NCBI GenBank assembly: GCA_003260075.1
Contig: QLIY01000180.1
Span: 142,904-206,903 of the forward strand
Source of the DNA: Phallusia mammillata
Lineage: Eukaryota > Chordata > Ascidiacea > Phlebobranchia > Ascidiidae
Length of the DNA: 64,000 nt
Reading direction: 5' to 3'
Under the pieces are notes generated by a model, which saw only the letters and a list, made by a program, of their open reading frames with translations, was not told where the DNA came from and made no database searches. Made by a program: the position numbers and the translations under genes. Below, piece by piece: positions 50,201-62,200 of the stretch (position 1 is its first letter; each line of letters opens with the position of its first letter).

Positions 50201-53200
50201 TTGTCTCATTTTTTGTCAACTAGGGTTCTGTTTTACTTGCTACTTCCCTACCAATTAGAACAGTGGTTTCCAACCAGCGGGGAATTTGTGTTACAATATT
50301 AATCTCTTACTGGTTGTCTGTGCTATGTGTTATTGCTGCATTTGCCACATATGAACTGAGAAAAAGAAAGTTCTCGTATAATCGATTTAAGGCAGCAATG
50401 CAGAAAGTGGGTGTATACGGAGAAATTTCGAGAAAAAAAAATGTTAATGTAAACGATATTTTAGCAAACTAAATTTGTAGGGGGGCATTAGATTTGAATA
50501 TCGACGAAAAGGATGCACAGGAAGAAAAAGGTTGGGAACCACTGAATTAGATCTAAAAAATGTACATGTCAACTTTGACACAAATTTTCCGTGTCTTGTA
50601 GGAACTCGTTGCTTGGATGGAGTCCACCCCAAATGCAGTGGCAGCTACCAATAAGGCGGGTCTATACGATAAACTCGAAGACCTTCAGAAACGCCTGGCT
50701 CTGTGTGAGAAAGCTCTTGCCGAATATCTAGACACAAAACGTCTTGCCTTCCCAAGATTCTATTTCGTTTCTTCAGCCGATTTGCTTGACATCTTATCAA
50801 ACGGTAAACATTTGCTATACGCTCTAAAATGAGACTTATTACTGTGTCAGTTGCTGTTTAGGGTTAATTCATTTCCATTTTTAAAACTTATGAATTTCCC
50901 AATTGGATACTTTTTTTGATGGGGTTATTCCAATTCAAACTGGTATGTGTTTGGGGTGAATTGGTGCAGTTTCATTTTTTAGGGCGGTGATAACTGTATG
51001 TTTGCTTCGGAAAAATAATTATTTCAGTTAAAATTTGATCTGAAAGAGTGATTTAAATACATTGTGTACAGGAACAAACCCGGTCGCTGTTTCCCGTCAT
51101 CTTGCCAAGTTATTTGATAACATGGCAAAGCTGAAATTTCAGCTTGATGATGAAGGTAATCCAACAAAGACTGCACTAGGAATGTTCAGCAAAGAGAGCG
51201 AGTAAGTACAATAAAAAAAATCAATAAAAAATATAATAAATGAAAAAAAAGAATTAATGAAATAAATGAAATACCCAAAAAACTTTGCATTTCGGCACCA
51301 GAAAGCAGAAACTGGCCTAAATTTTGAACAAAGGTGTCAATTTTATTTTAAACGTTTGACAATCATCCAATTTTATAATCGGTACTACCTATAAAAAGGT
51401 TCAACGAAATAAGTACGAAGCAGTTCGACAGTTCTGATTGTGCAGAGATAAGTTATTTAAGTTTTAATAAAAATAAGTCGCCTTTATCTACTTGTGGGCT
51501 GATTCTCTGTTATTTATTGACATTATCATGTGGATTTATAAGTTTTTTTTCACTTGTTTGCTAATTTGAAACTGGATGCTGTAACAGGTACGTGGATTTC
51601 GAGAATCCATTCCAGTGTGTGGGACCTGTTGAGACGTGGTTGTATCAGCTCATGGAAGTTATGAGAGCGACTGTCCGGCAACAGATGACCGAAGGTATGG
51701 TCACCTACGAGGAGAAACCAAGAGAACAATGGATTTTCGATTATCCCGCCCAGGTATAAAGCGTCTTTATTTAAAAACAACAACAAATTGAAAACATTGA
51801 ATTTGTTCATTAAAAAAGACGTTTCTTAGGTCATAAACTCCAGACATGTAAATGTATATATGACCCGTTAAGTTTACTGAGAGATTGTCAAAACAAATGA
51901 AGTTAACAAAATCATTGGCACTTGTTTAAATTGCCAAACTTACAGGTTTCTCTACTTGGCACACAAATCTGGTGGACAACTGAAGTAAACATATCGTTTT
52001 CCCGTCTCGAGGAAGGATACGAAAACGCGATGAAAGACTACTTCAAAAAACAGGTAGATTGTGTGCTGATGCTTTTGCTTTTGAAAGTAACTTTGACGTT
52101 TCAAATTGCTTCCAATAGATCAACCAGCTCAACACCCTGATCGGACTTCTCATTGGTGATCTCAACTCACGTGATCGTCAAAACATCATGACCATTTGTA
52201 CTATTGACGTGCACGCAAAGGATGTGGTCGCAAAACTGATTGAACAGAAAGTACGATTTTTGAGTTTGTTAAATAGTTATTTCCTTATCAGATACTTATT
52301 TACGTTAGGAAACGGATTTTCCCTCCTTCATGTAACGTACTTAACATATACATAAATAACCTGTTCAGAAATGTTACCACTTGGTAAATTCATTTTATAC
52401 CAAGTGAACTTGGGGGGGGGGCATTGACGTGCACGCAAAGGACGTGGTCGCAAAACTAATTGAACAGAAAGTACGATTTTTGAGTTTGTTAAATAGATAA
52501 TTCCTTATCAGATACTTTTTTACGTAAGAAAACGGATTTTCCCTACTTCATTTAACGTACTTAGCATATACGTGAATAACATTTTCAGAAATGTTACCAC
52601 TTGGTAAATTCATTTTATACCAAGTGAACTTTGTCAACCACTTTATTACAAATTTTACAATTTCTTGTAGATCGACAACGCGCAGGCTTTTCTGTGGCTT
52701 TCCCAACTCCGACTTCGGTGGGACGATAAACTTAATCACGTGTTTGGAAACATTTGTGACGCACAGTTCCGATACTCGTACGAATATCTCGGTTGCACTC
52801 CCCGACTCGTCATCACACCCCTCACCGACAGGTTAATTTCATTTTTAACATATATGAGCCAAACAAAATTTGCACATTGCACTCCAAACACACAACATCA
52901 GAGGTTAAATCATGTAGAAGAGTTGGGTTGTGTGACGAAGTCAAAGTAGTTTGCCTTTGATGGAACTATTTTCATCCTAACCCTGCTTAATCTGTTTACA
53001 CCTTTATTACCTTTTGAAAGATGACATGTGTGAACCTGCCAAATATGTCGACAATTTATGTTTTGCTGTGCTGTTTAACGCCATGTCGTTTGAATTGATA
53101 CAACCGCAATCGAACGGTTAAACTAACGTGATGGTACAAAGTGCGAGATTACAATCGTAATCACTACGACGAGTCAAAGCTATGTTTGTGTACCTTTATT

Positions 53201-56200
53201 TACATATTGATACTTTCGTGTTGTTTAGATGTTACATTACTCTGACACAATCCCTTCATCTTACGATGAGCGGAGCCCCTGCTGGACCAGCTGGTACCGG
53301 AAAAACCGAAACCACCAAGGATTTGGGTCGAGCTCTTGGTATCATGGTGTACGTGTTTAATTGCTCCGAACAGATGGACTACAAATCCATTGGTAACATT
53401 TACAAGGTCGGTTGAGTTGATTGCCGTAAACGTTATCCAATCTCGCTACTTGTCCTGTAAATTGATTTTTGGTTTAGGGTTTGGCACAAACTGGAGCTTG
53501 GGGATGCTTTGATGAGTTCAACAGGATTTCCGTGGAAGTGTTGTCGGTGGTTGCCGTGCAGGTAATTGGGTTGTACCAAGTTGTTTTGGATTATTCCTTG
53601 CAAAAGTTACCAATAAAGTCGAACTAATTTTTGCGTGAACCATTGTCATGAAAATAGTGTACACATGAAAGGATTATGCAATAAAAAACATACTTTGAAT
53701 GCGTAAACAACTTGATTAGGAATTTGCGTTTTACCTTTTCCCGCTGGTTTGGTATTTTTTGCCTTTAACATAAAAAAACATGTTGCTTGACACGTTGCTG
53801 TATCATTTGTTAGGTAAAAACCATCCAGGATGCGATCCGAGAGAAAAGAGAGAGGTTCGACTTCCTAGGTGAAGAAATCAAACTTGTTCCCACCGTTGGT
53901 CTGTTCATCACAATGAACCCTGGTTACGCTGGACGAACTGAACTGCCCGAAAATCTGAAAGCTCTTTTCAGGTAATTTCCTCACGCTGGATATGTATTTC
54001 ACCACAACCACCTTGATTATTGTTTGATTACTTATATAGTTTTGTTTGCCAAGAGTTTGGTAGTCTTCGCAAGTCTTTTGCAGACACTTTTAGGTTTTGT
54101 AAGCAAGCCTCTTTTTCATTTTGTATCAAGCCTAACTCAGGAAGACCGCAAATTAATGGAAGAAAGCCATGAAAAACGCATACCGTCGCAGTATCCACTA
54201 TTTCTTACTGTGAACAGATTACACACTTTATTTGTAGACCTTGTGCGATGGTGGTCCCTGACTTTGCCATGATCTGCGAAATCATGTTGGTGGCTGAAGG
54301 TTTCATCGACAATCGTTTATTGGCTCGCAAGTTCATTACTCTGTACACACTATGTCGTGAACTGTTGTCCAAGCAAGATCACTACGATTGGGGTTTGAGG
54401 GCTATTAAGTCTGTGCTCGTGGTGGCTGGTACACTGAAAAGAAGTGATCCTGGTCGTGCTGAGGATCAGGTTAGTTTCTAGAAGCTTGAGTACGCAAGAG
54501 TAATTCCGAGATTCAGTGATAACCATGAGGAAAATTTGTTTAAATGATTTTTGCCATCGTCAATATGTGAAAGGAAAGATGGCTAATGGCGTTTTTGATA
54601 ATAAAAAACGGCAAGAAGGATTATAAGTAAACCATGTGCAATAAAAACAACAGCATGTCATTTATTAGAGCAAGATCCACCAGCCTGAGAATGTTAAATC
54701 ACGTTTAAAAGTAAAACTTACATTACACTTTTGGCCATGTTAACTTTTGACCATGTCGCAGGTGCTGATGAGAGCTCTGCGTGATTTTAACATCCCCAAG
54801 ATTGTGACAGACGATCTTCCTGTATTTATGGGACTGATTGGCGATCTCTTCCCAGCTCTGGATGTGCCAAGAAAGCGAGACCCAGATTTTGAAAAACTCG
54901 TCAGGGTATGTTGATAAAGATTTAAGAATTTTTTTCATCGACAAACTTGTTTACATTTCTTGTGTAGGATTCCATTGTACAACTGAAGTTGCAGGGGGGG
55001 GGGTAAACTTTCTTGTTTACATTTCTTGTGTAGGATTCCATTGTACAACTGAAGTTGCAACCGGAAGATAACTTCCTGTTAAAGATTGTACAGCTTGAGG
55101 AATTGCTCGGTGTACGTCACTCTGTCTTCGTCATTGGAAACGCCGGAACTGGAAAATCACAGGTTCGCGCTCCTCTGCTTGTTTGTTAAAAACAACCCCT
55201 GAAACGACAAAATAAAATTTAACCCATGCTTTAGATCCTGAAATCCCTAAACAAGACGTACCAGATCCAGAAGCGAAAACCTATGTGGGTCGACATCAAT
55301 CCGAAAGCTGTCACTAACAACGAACTGTACGGTAAGTGCGGTGTTAGTTATAATGTAGGCTACCTTGTTTTAGTGGTATTTAGTAAATGTGAAAACTATG
55401 GAAAAGACAATGATTCGCAAACCCAACGTTTTTGATAATGTCCAGAAATATTTATGCTACATCGGAAGGAAACGTGGTTAGACATTTAAACACGATTATA
55501 AAAGCATAATGTTTAGCCAGTATAGTACAGACTGGAATAGGGTGTGTCATCGTAAAATATAAATTTGAAGCCTCAATGCTGTAATATGTTGGTGTTCAAC
55601 TTAAAATGTTCTCCAGCAAATTCAAGTATTCTTTACACGCATTGAAATAATGTATGATTTTTGCAGGAGTCATCAACCCAGCAACTCGTGAATGGAAGGA
55701 TGGTCTTTTCTCCACTGTGATGCGAGACTTGTCCAACGTCCAACATGATGGACCTAAGTGGATCGTTCTTGATGGTGACATTGATCCAATGTGGATTGAA
55801 TCACTCAACACTGTCATGGACGACAACAAGGTAAACAAAAAAACATACTTTGTTTGCGATTATGGAGAATGAAATGAAATACACAATAAACATATCGCCT
55901 AAATGGCATCTTTATCTCCATACTTAACTATAATTGCTAATAATTGAATATATAAATAGATTTAAAATCAATATTTTACCACACTACATGAAGTAAGTTT
56001 GCCGTTTTTTGCAGGGGGGGGGGAAATACACTATAAACATATCGCCTAAATGGCATCTTTATCTCCATACTTAACTAAAATTGCTAATAATTGAATATAT
56101 AAATAGATTTAGAATCAATATTTTACCACACTACATGAAGTAAGTTTGCCGTTTTTTGCACTTATTTTATGGCAAATGCGTCTTTAGGTGTTGACACTGG

Positions 56201-59200
56201 CCAGTAACGAACGCATCCCACTGACACCAACAATGCGCATGTTGTTTGAAATTAGTCACTTGAAAGCAGCAACACCAGCTACAGTATCAAGGTATGGTTT
56301 AAAATTTAATTTATTCACGGAACCGACAGGTTTTTTGAACGCCCGTCATACACTACAGCAGTGATTCTCAAACTTAAATAGTTCTTGACCCCCGTAAAGT
56401 AACTCTACCCTAAAATATTGAAAAAAAGTAAAAAAGATTTCGATTGAAAAGGGTGGGCAACAACCAACAAAGGACAAAGGCTTACATAACAGTAAAGAAT
56501 GTCCATGTTTCTCATTATGGCCACCTAAACACGTTGATGCTGTTTGTTAATGGGTGTCACTTGCGTGGGCCTATACACTCGGCCGTCATGGGGTCTCCGT
56601 TAAGACACACTGCTCTATTGTTTTGCAATAAAATAATTTTACAAAATTGGTTTTGTTTTTCAGAGCTGGAATCCTGTTCGTGAACCCTGCCGATTTGGGA
56701 TGGAACCCTCCTGTATCAAGTTGGATCGATCAACGCGAAGTGCAATCGGAACGAGCTAATCTCACAATTCTATTTGACAAATACGTCCCACCTATACTGG
56801 ATGCGCTCAAGTTCAGGTTTGCACTTAAAATGTTCTCCTTAAGACAGGAAAATATTCTGTATTGTACGGTAAATTCTGTATTATACGGTAAATTTTGTTA
56901 TGTACGGTAAAATCTGTATTGTACAGTATAATTCATAAAATCAACAATTCAGTTATCAAATGTAACATGCAACTTAACTCTTTTCAGATTTAAGACAATT
57001 ATTCCGATCCCAGAGCAGAGCATGATCCAAATGTTGTGTTATCTTCTCGAGGTGATGCTCACTCCGGAAAACACTCCTCCCGACTGTCCCAAAGATCTTT
57101 ACGAACTTTACTTTGTCTTCGCCTGTGTTTGGGCCTTCGGTGGTGCAATGTTCCAAGATCAAGTAAATAATAGTTTCACATCCACTTGTTTCATATTACG
57201 TTTGACAAAAACAACAAGTTCTTCCTACTTCACTAAGCCTCAATAAATAAAGAACTAGTAGTAGATGGAGGAGTACTTCACCTAACTGACATTCTTTAAA
57301 TGTTTAAAAAAACTTGTTTAGTTGGTCGATCACCGAGTGGAATTCAGCAAATGGTGGACTACTGAGTTTAAGACGATCAAGTTTCCAAGCCACGAAACCG
57401 TGTTTGATTACTACATTGATCCGACCACGAAGAAGTTTCTGCACTGGGCCGAGCTTATTCCTAAGTTCGAGCTTGACCCTGAAATCCCACTTCAGGTAAT
57501 AAATTTTTGATGTGTGATCCACAAAAAAACATGATGTGTTTACAATTCATCTTTTTGATCCGATCTTTTCAAAGATGAAAAAAAAATTATTTACACCTTT
57601 TACTTGTATTCTTATATGATCAGAATACAGTATGTTGCTTTTACCAGAAAAAAAGTGTTGTTATAGGCAGGTTAATCAAATCAAATTGGAATTTGTAGGC
57701 GGTGTTGGTTCACAACAACGAGACGATTCGTGTAAAATACTTCATGGACCTTCTCATGGCCAAACTTCGGCCTGTTATGTTGGTGGGAAATGCTGGTACC
57801 GGGAAATCTGTGTTGGTCAGCAACAAACTGAACAGTCTCGATGAAGAGGATTTCGTCGTGGCAAATGTCCCCTTCAACTACTACACAACGTCCCAGATGT
57901 TGCAAAGTACGGAATTTTTTTAATCGTAATCCAAAAAGAACTGCCAGAGAGCTTTGTGCGCATAGAATGCATCTTATAGTGCAGACATTTCAACAATCCC
58001 TGTTTTCATTAGGAGCGTTTTTGCTTTAATTACTTTTTAAGCCTTTATATAGCGTTCTTATTTTGGTCCTGGTGGAACGTTGAATACTTGAACATTGCAC
58101 TTCCTACAGAAACTGTTTATTGTTTAATAATTTAAAACTGGAAAACTTAAATTATGAAATATGCTTCTGACAAACGTTAGCCACTATATCAGTGTGTAAC
58201 TGAAGTAAAATATTTCAAATGCCGTCAAATAAAGGTGACTATCGTTTGACTAAACTTTTTTGCCTTCCAAAAACCTTATTTGTTGTCATATTTTTTCTTA
58301 AAATCTCGAAAACTTTTCTTCAGCTGGGGGGGGGGGTAAATAAAGGTGACTATGGTTTGACTAAACTTTTTTGCCTTCCAAAAACCTTTTTTGTTGTCAT
58401 ATTTTTTCTTAAAATCTCGAAAACTTTTCTTCAGCTGTGCTTGAGAAACCGCTGGAGAAAAAAGCAGGACGAAACTACGGCCCTCCGGGAACCAAAAAGC
58501 TGGTTTACTTTATTGATGACATCAACATGCCCGAAGTTGACAAGTATGGCACAGTGCAACCCCATACACTCATCAGACAACATATGGACTACAAGCATTG
58601 GTAAGTTAAGTTGAAAATAAGTTAGAAGTGACAAAGATCCGACTTGCTTATTGTCCATTGTGAAAACTGATACCTTTTTTGTTATGTCTGTGTTTTAGGT
58701 ATGATCGTCAGAAATTGACTTTGAAAGAAATCCATAACGTGCAATACGTTGCTTGCATGAACCCAACAGCTGGTTCTTTTACTATCAGCTCCCGACTTCA
58801 GGTACAATAGCTTTAAAAAGACTTTGTATCCTTGTCATTACCGTAAAACGCCTCGGCATCTACTTATTCAAGAAAGGACATAATAGTTTAATACAGTAAA
58901 CCTCTGTTATTCGGGATCTTCGCCTAACTCAGACAAAACCTGAGGTACAAGTGATTTGTAATGTGGTAATTAATCGACATCTGTTAACCCGGATCTTGGC
59001 TTAATCCGAACAAACTTGTTGGTTCAAACGGGTCCGGATTAATCGAGGTTTATTGGTTCTATATGGTTTAAACACTAAACGGTTTATTAATTTTTTGCAG
59101 CGTCACTTCTGCGTGTTTGCGCTCAGTTTCCCGGGCAAGGAGGCGTTGAAAATTATCTACAGCAGCATCTACAACCAACATTTGAAAAACAACAAGTTTG

Positions 59201-62200
59201 CCATGACGGTGCAGAAACACTCGATGACGGTTGTGGAAGCTGCATTGGCTCTTCACACGCGTATCAGCCAAGTCTTCCTGCCCACTGCGATCAAATNAGG
59301 CGTTGAAAATTATCTACAGCAGCATCTACAACCAACATTTGAAAAACAACAAGTTTGCCATGACGGTGCAGAAACACTCGATGACGGTTGTGGAAGCTGC
59401 ATTGGCTCTTCACACGCGTATCAGCCAAGTCTTCCTGCCCACTGCGATCAAATTCCACTACGTTTTCAATTTGCGTGACTTGTCTAACATTTTCCAGGTG
59501 TGTTATTCTTCTTAGTAACCTTGTAAAGAGGGAGGGTACTTTTATTAGTTGTTACGCGTAAATTTACATGTTAGGTCATATTTGTGAACAATGTTAAATG
59601 GGATGAAATAATTCGTCAGATGAGCAACATGTCGTTTTTGCACAATATGTTTTAACCAGAATATACGTTTGGACTTTTTTCTCTTTTACATCAGCTTTGA
59701 AAAGTGGATCACACTAGATGACTGTTTGCGTTCACCTTACTGCTTTTATGTCCCTACTACATTTTATTGTCAACTTGATACCATAGCAATACATATATTT
59801 GGTGTGGGACTTGAAAATCTATTCTGGTACTTGTTTTTAGGGTATTTTGTACACGACGCCCGAATGCACGAAAACAGTAGCAGACATGGCAAAGTTGTGG
59901 CTTCACGAAGCAAGTCGTGTCTACAAAGATAAGCTGGTGGACGAAAAGGATATGACAAACTACGAAGACATATCAACCGACGTTGCCAAAAAGTTCTTTG
60001 AAGTAAGTTTGTTTTGCTTGGGAACTGTTATACCCCATGAATATACCAAAACGTTATCCACTTTTGCGGTACAGTTGTGATATTTGTTGATACAATTTGC
60101 ACAAAAATATATTTCCCATCCGATTATACAGTGGTTCGTTGTTACAATAGGTTCTTAAAGCAATATTTGTTGTAAGAGATGTATTGTTTAAAATACGACA
60201 CTAAACAACTACTAAAAAAATTATCATGTTTTTTTACAAATGATTTAGGTCTGGCAAGCAAATCACTGCGTTTTTCACATTAAAGACATGTAGTTTACAA
60301 AAATTGCAATTTTAACAAAAATCCACCAAACCAAAAAAAATTCAATCACAGGACATTCCTGAAGATACGTTAAAACCAGATCCGGCTATTTTCTGCCACT
60401 TTGCCACTGGAATTGGAGAACCCAAATACTTTCCCATACCATCGTGGGATGCACTTAATCGACTTCTTGTCGAAGCTCTGGACAATTACAACGAAATGAA
60501 TGCAGTCATGAATCTTGTGTTGTTCGGTGATGCTATGGCGCACGTGTAAGTTGATGTTTATCGGAAAAAAATCATTTTTGTGAGTTTCTGTTAGTACCAC
60601 AATAATTTAATTAGCAATTTTAACTTACAAACTGACAAAAGTGTAACATTTGTGTGAATTCATGTTAAATTCCAAAAATCTACAGTTTTGATTAAAGTAT
60701 ATTTAAAAAATAGCAAATGCTGGAGATAAACAGATAAAAAATTGTAATACCTTTGTCTGCTATTTGGACCACTTTGTCCCGCATAGGGTGGAGAACAAAG
60801 GCATACCCTATACTTCTTGTACCCATAAATTCACTTACTGAGTTAAATACTTTTCAACATGTGAAGCATACTGGTCGTTAATTTGTCATTGTCGTGGCCA
60901 ACAGATGCCGAATCAACCGAATATTTGAGAGTCCTCGTGGATATGCATTGTTGGTTGGTGTCGGTGGATCAGGAAAACAGAGTTTGTCGAGATTGGCTGC
61001 TTTTATCAGCAACCTCGATGTTTTCCAAATCACACTGAGAAAAGGTTACAGTATTGCTGATCTCAAGGTTTGTGTTGTGAAATAAAGATATATAACTAAA
61101 TATTTTGCTGGTACTGACGTAAAACATACTAAAATTCATTTGCGATAAATTAAGGTGAATGTAAAAATGTCGGATATGGACTCTAGTGTATTACGCTTAT
61201 TCTGTGGTGTGAATGGGTTCACACCATTGAAGATCAATTTCGGCCTTTGCAACTCATGAACTCAAAAGAGCATTAAATATAAATTATTAAATATATAACG
61301 GTATTGTTTTTTTACCGCAAAACAATAAAAAAATTGTTTCTGTTCTCCACAGCTTTATGTTGCTGACCGGGCTCTTTAGGATTTATAGAAAAACTATATC
61401 AACTAAATATCCCTTAATCTGTAGGTTGATCTTGGCGGGTTATTCATCAAGGCCGGCTTGAAAAATCTCGGTGTTCTCTTCTTGCTTACAGATGCCCAGG
61501 TTTGTTAAACCATTTTAAAAAAAGTCTACAATTGTCATGATATTTTAATTTTGACACCTGATTGATTGGTCGGTAGGTGGCAGACGAGCGCTTCTTGGTA
61601 TTGGTGAACGACATGTTGTCCACCGGTGAAATTCCCGATCTATTTCCGGACGATGAAATCGAAAACATCATTAACGGCGTCCGCAACGAAGTAAAGGGAG
61701 CTGGTCTTATTGATACACGGGAGACTTGCTGGAAGTTTTTCATTGAACGTTGCCGAAGAAATCTAAAGGTACCATATCGATTTATGACTCTCAATGCAAC
61801 AATATACGTATTGATAAACTCAGGTTTTTGAAATTGATCTAGAAGAAAATAATGAAAAGTAATCCGATTATGTGTATATAGCCTCCTAATTAAATCAAAA
61901 CCTTCACTTTTCTGTTTTTCTGTTCTATTATAAAGTGTACGCCTTTTTCGTTTTCCCAGTAGTTAAAAATACAAAATATATTTGAAAATTTTGCATCTAC
62001 TCCTTTACTCCACAGGCGTCCATTCATTTTTTGCACAGTTAGACGTACTTACGAATTTTTTATTACAGTTTCTAATTTCATCATTTGTGAATTCTGTTCT
62101 CTGCAGGTTGCGTTGTGTTTCTCGCCAGTTGGCAGCACCCTTCGTGTCCGAGCCCGTAAGTTCCCCGGTGTGGTGAACTGCACAGCTATTGATTGGTTCC

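Larger units (their letters stand above)
35228..52831 (+). other. Dynein tail and linker region (38 exons)
   Basis: Residues 1 to about 1831. The N-terminal tail binds other outer-arm chains. Landmarks are [17 protein letters not shown] in exon 2, the Arg/Lys-rich helical exons around 39347-41653, and the linker segments near 47796-52831 ([36 protein letters not shown]). The last tail exon ends ITPLTD just before AAA1. For the exon at 45098 I preferred the acceptor that joins APDMIF to [12 protein letters not shown]; an earlier acceptor at 45016 would add 26 residues that do not fit the family. Confidence 0.85.
54762..57162 (+). other. Dynein AAA2
   Basis: Walker [10 protein letters not shown] is at about residues 2132-2140 at the end of exon 55034-55162. 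Walker B-like [16 protein letters not shown] is in 55667-55830, then [18 protein letters not shown] in 56188-56291. Two G10 duplications (54946-55059 and 55873-56160) lie beside these exons but leave one complete copy of each. Confidence 0.9.
57322..60002 (+). other. Dynein AAA3
   Basis: Walker [12 protein letters not shown] is at about residue 2461 (exon 57699-57906). Walker [17 protein letters not shown] is in 58435-58600. The exon at 59101-59497 is split by an N-marked 156-bp duplication; removing one copy and the N gives 80 codons in frame ([20 protein letters not shown], then the duplicated part, then [15 protein letters not shown]). Confidence 0.88.
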
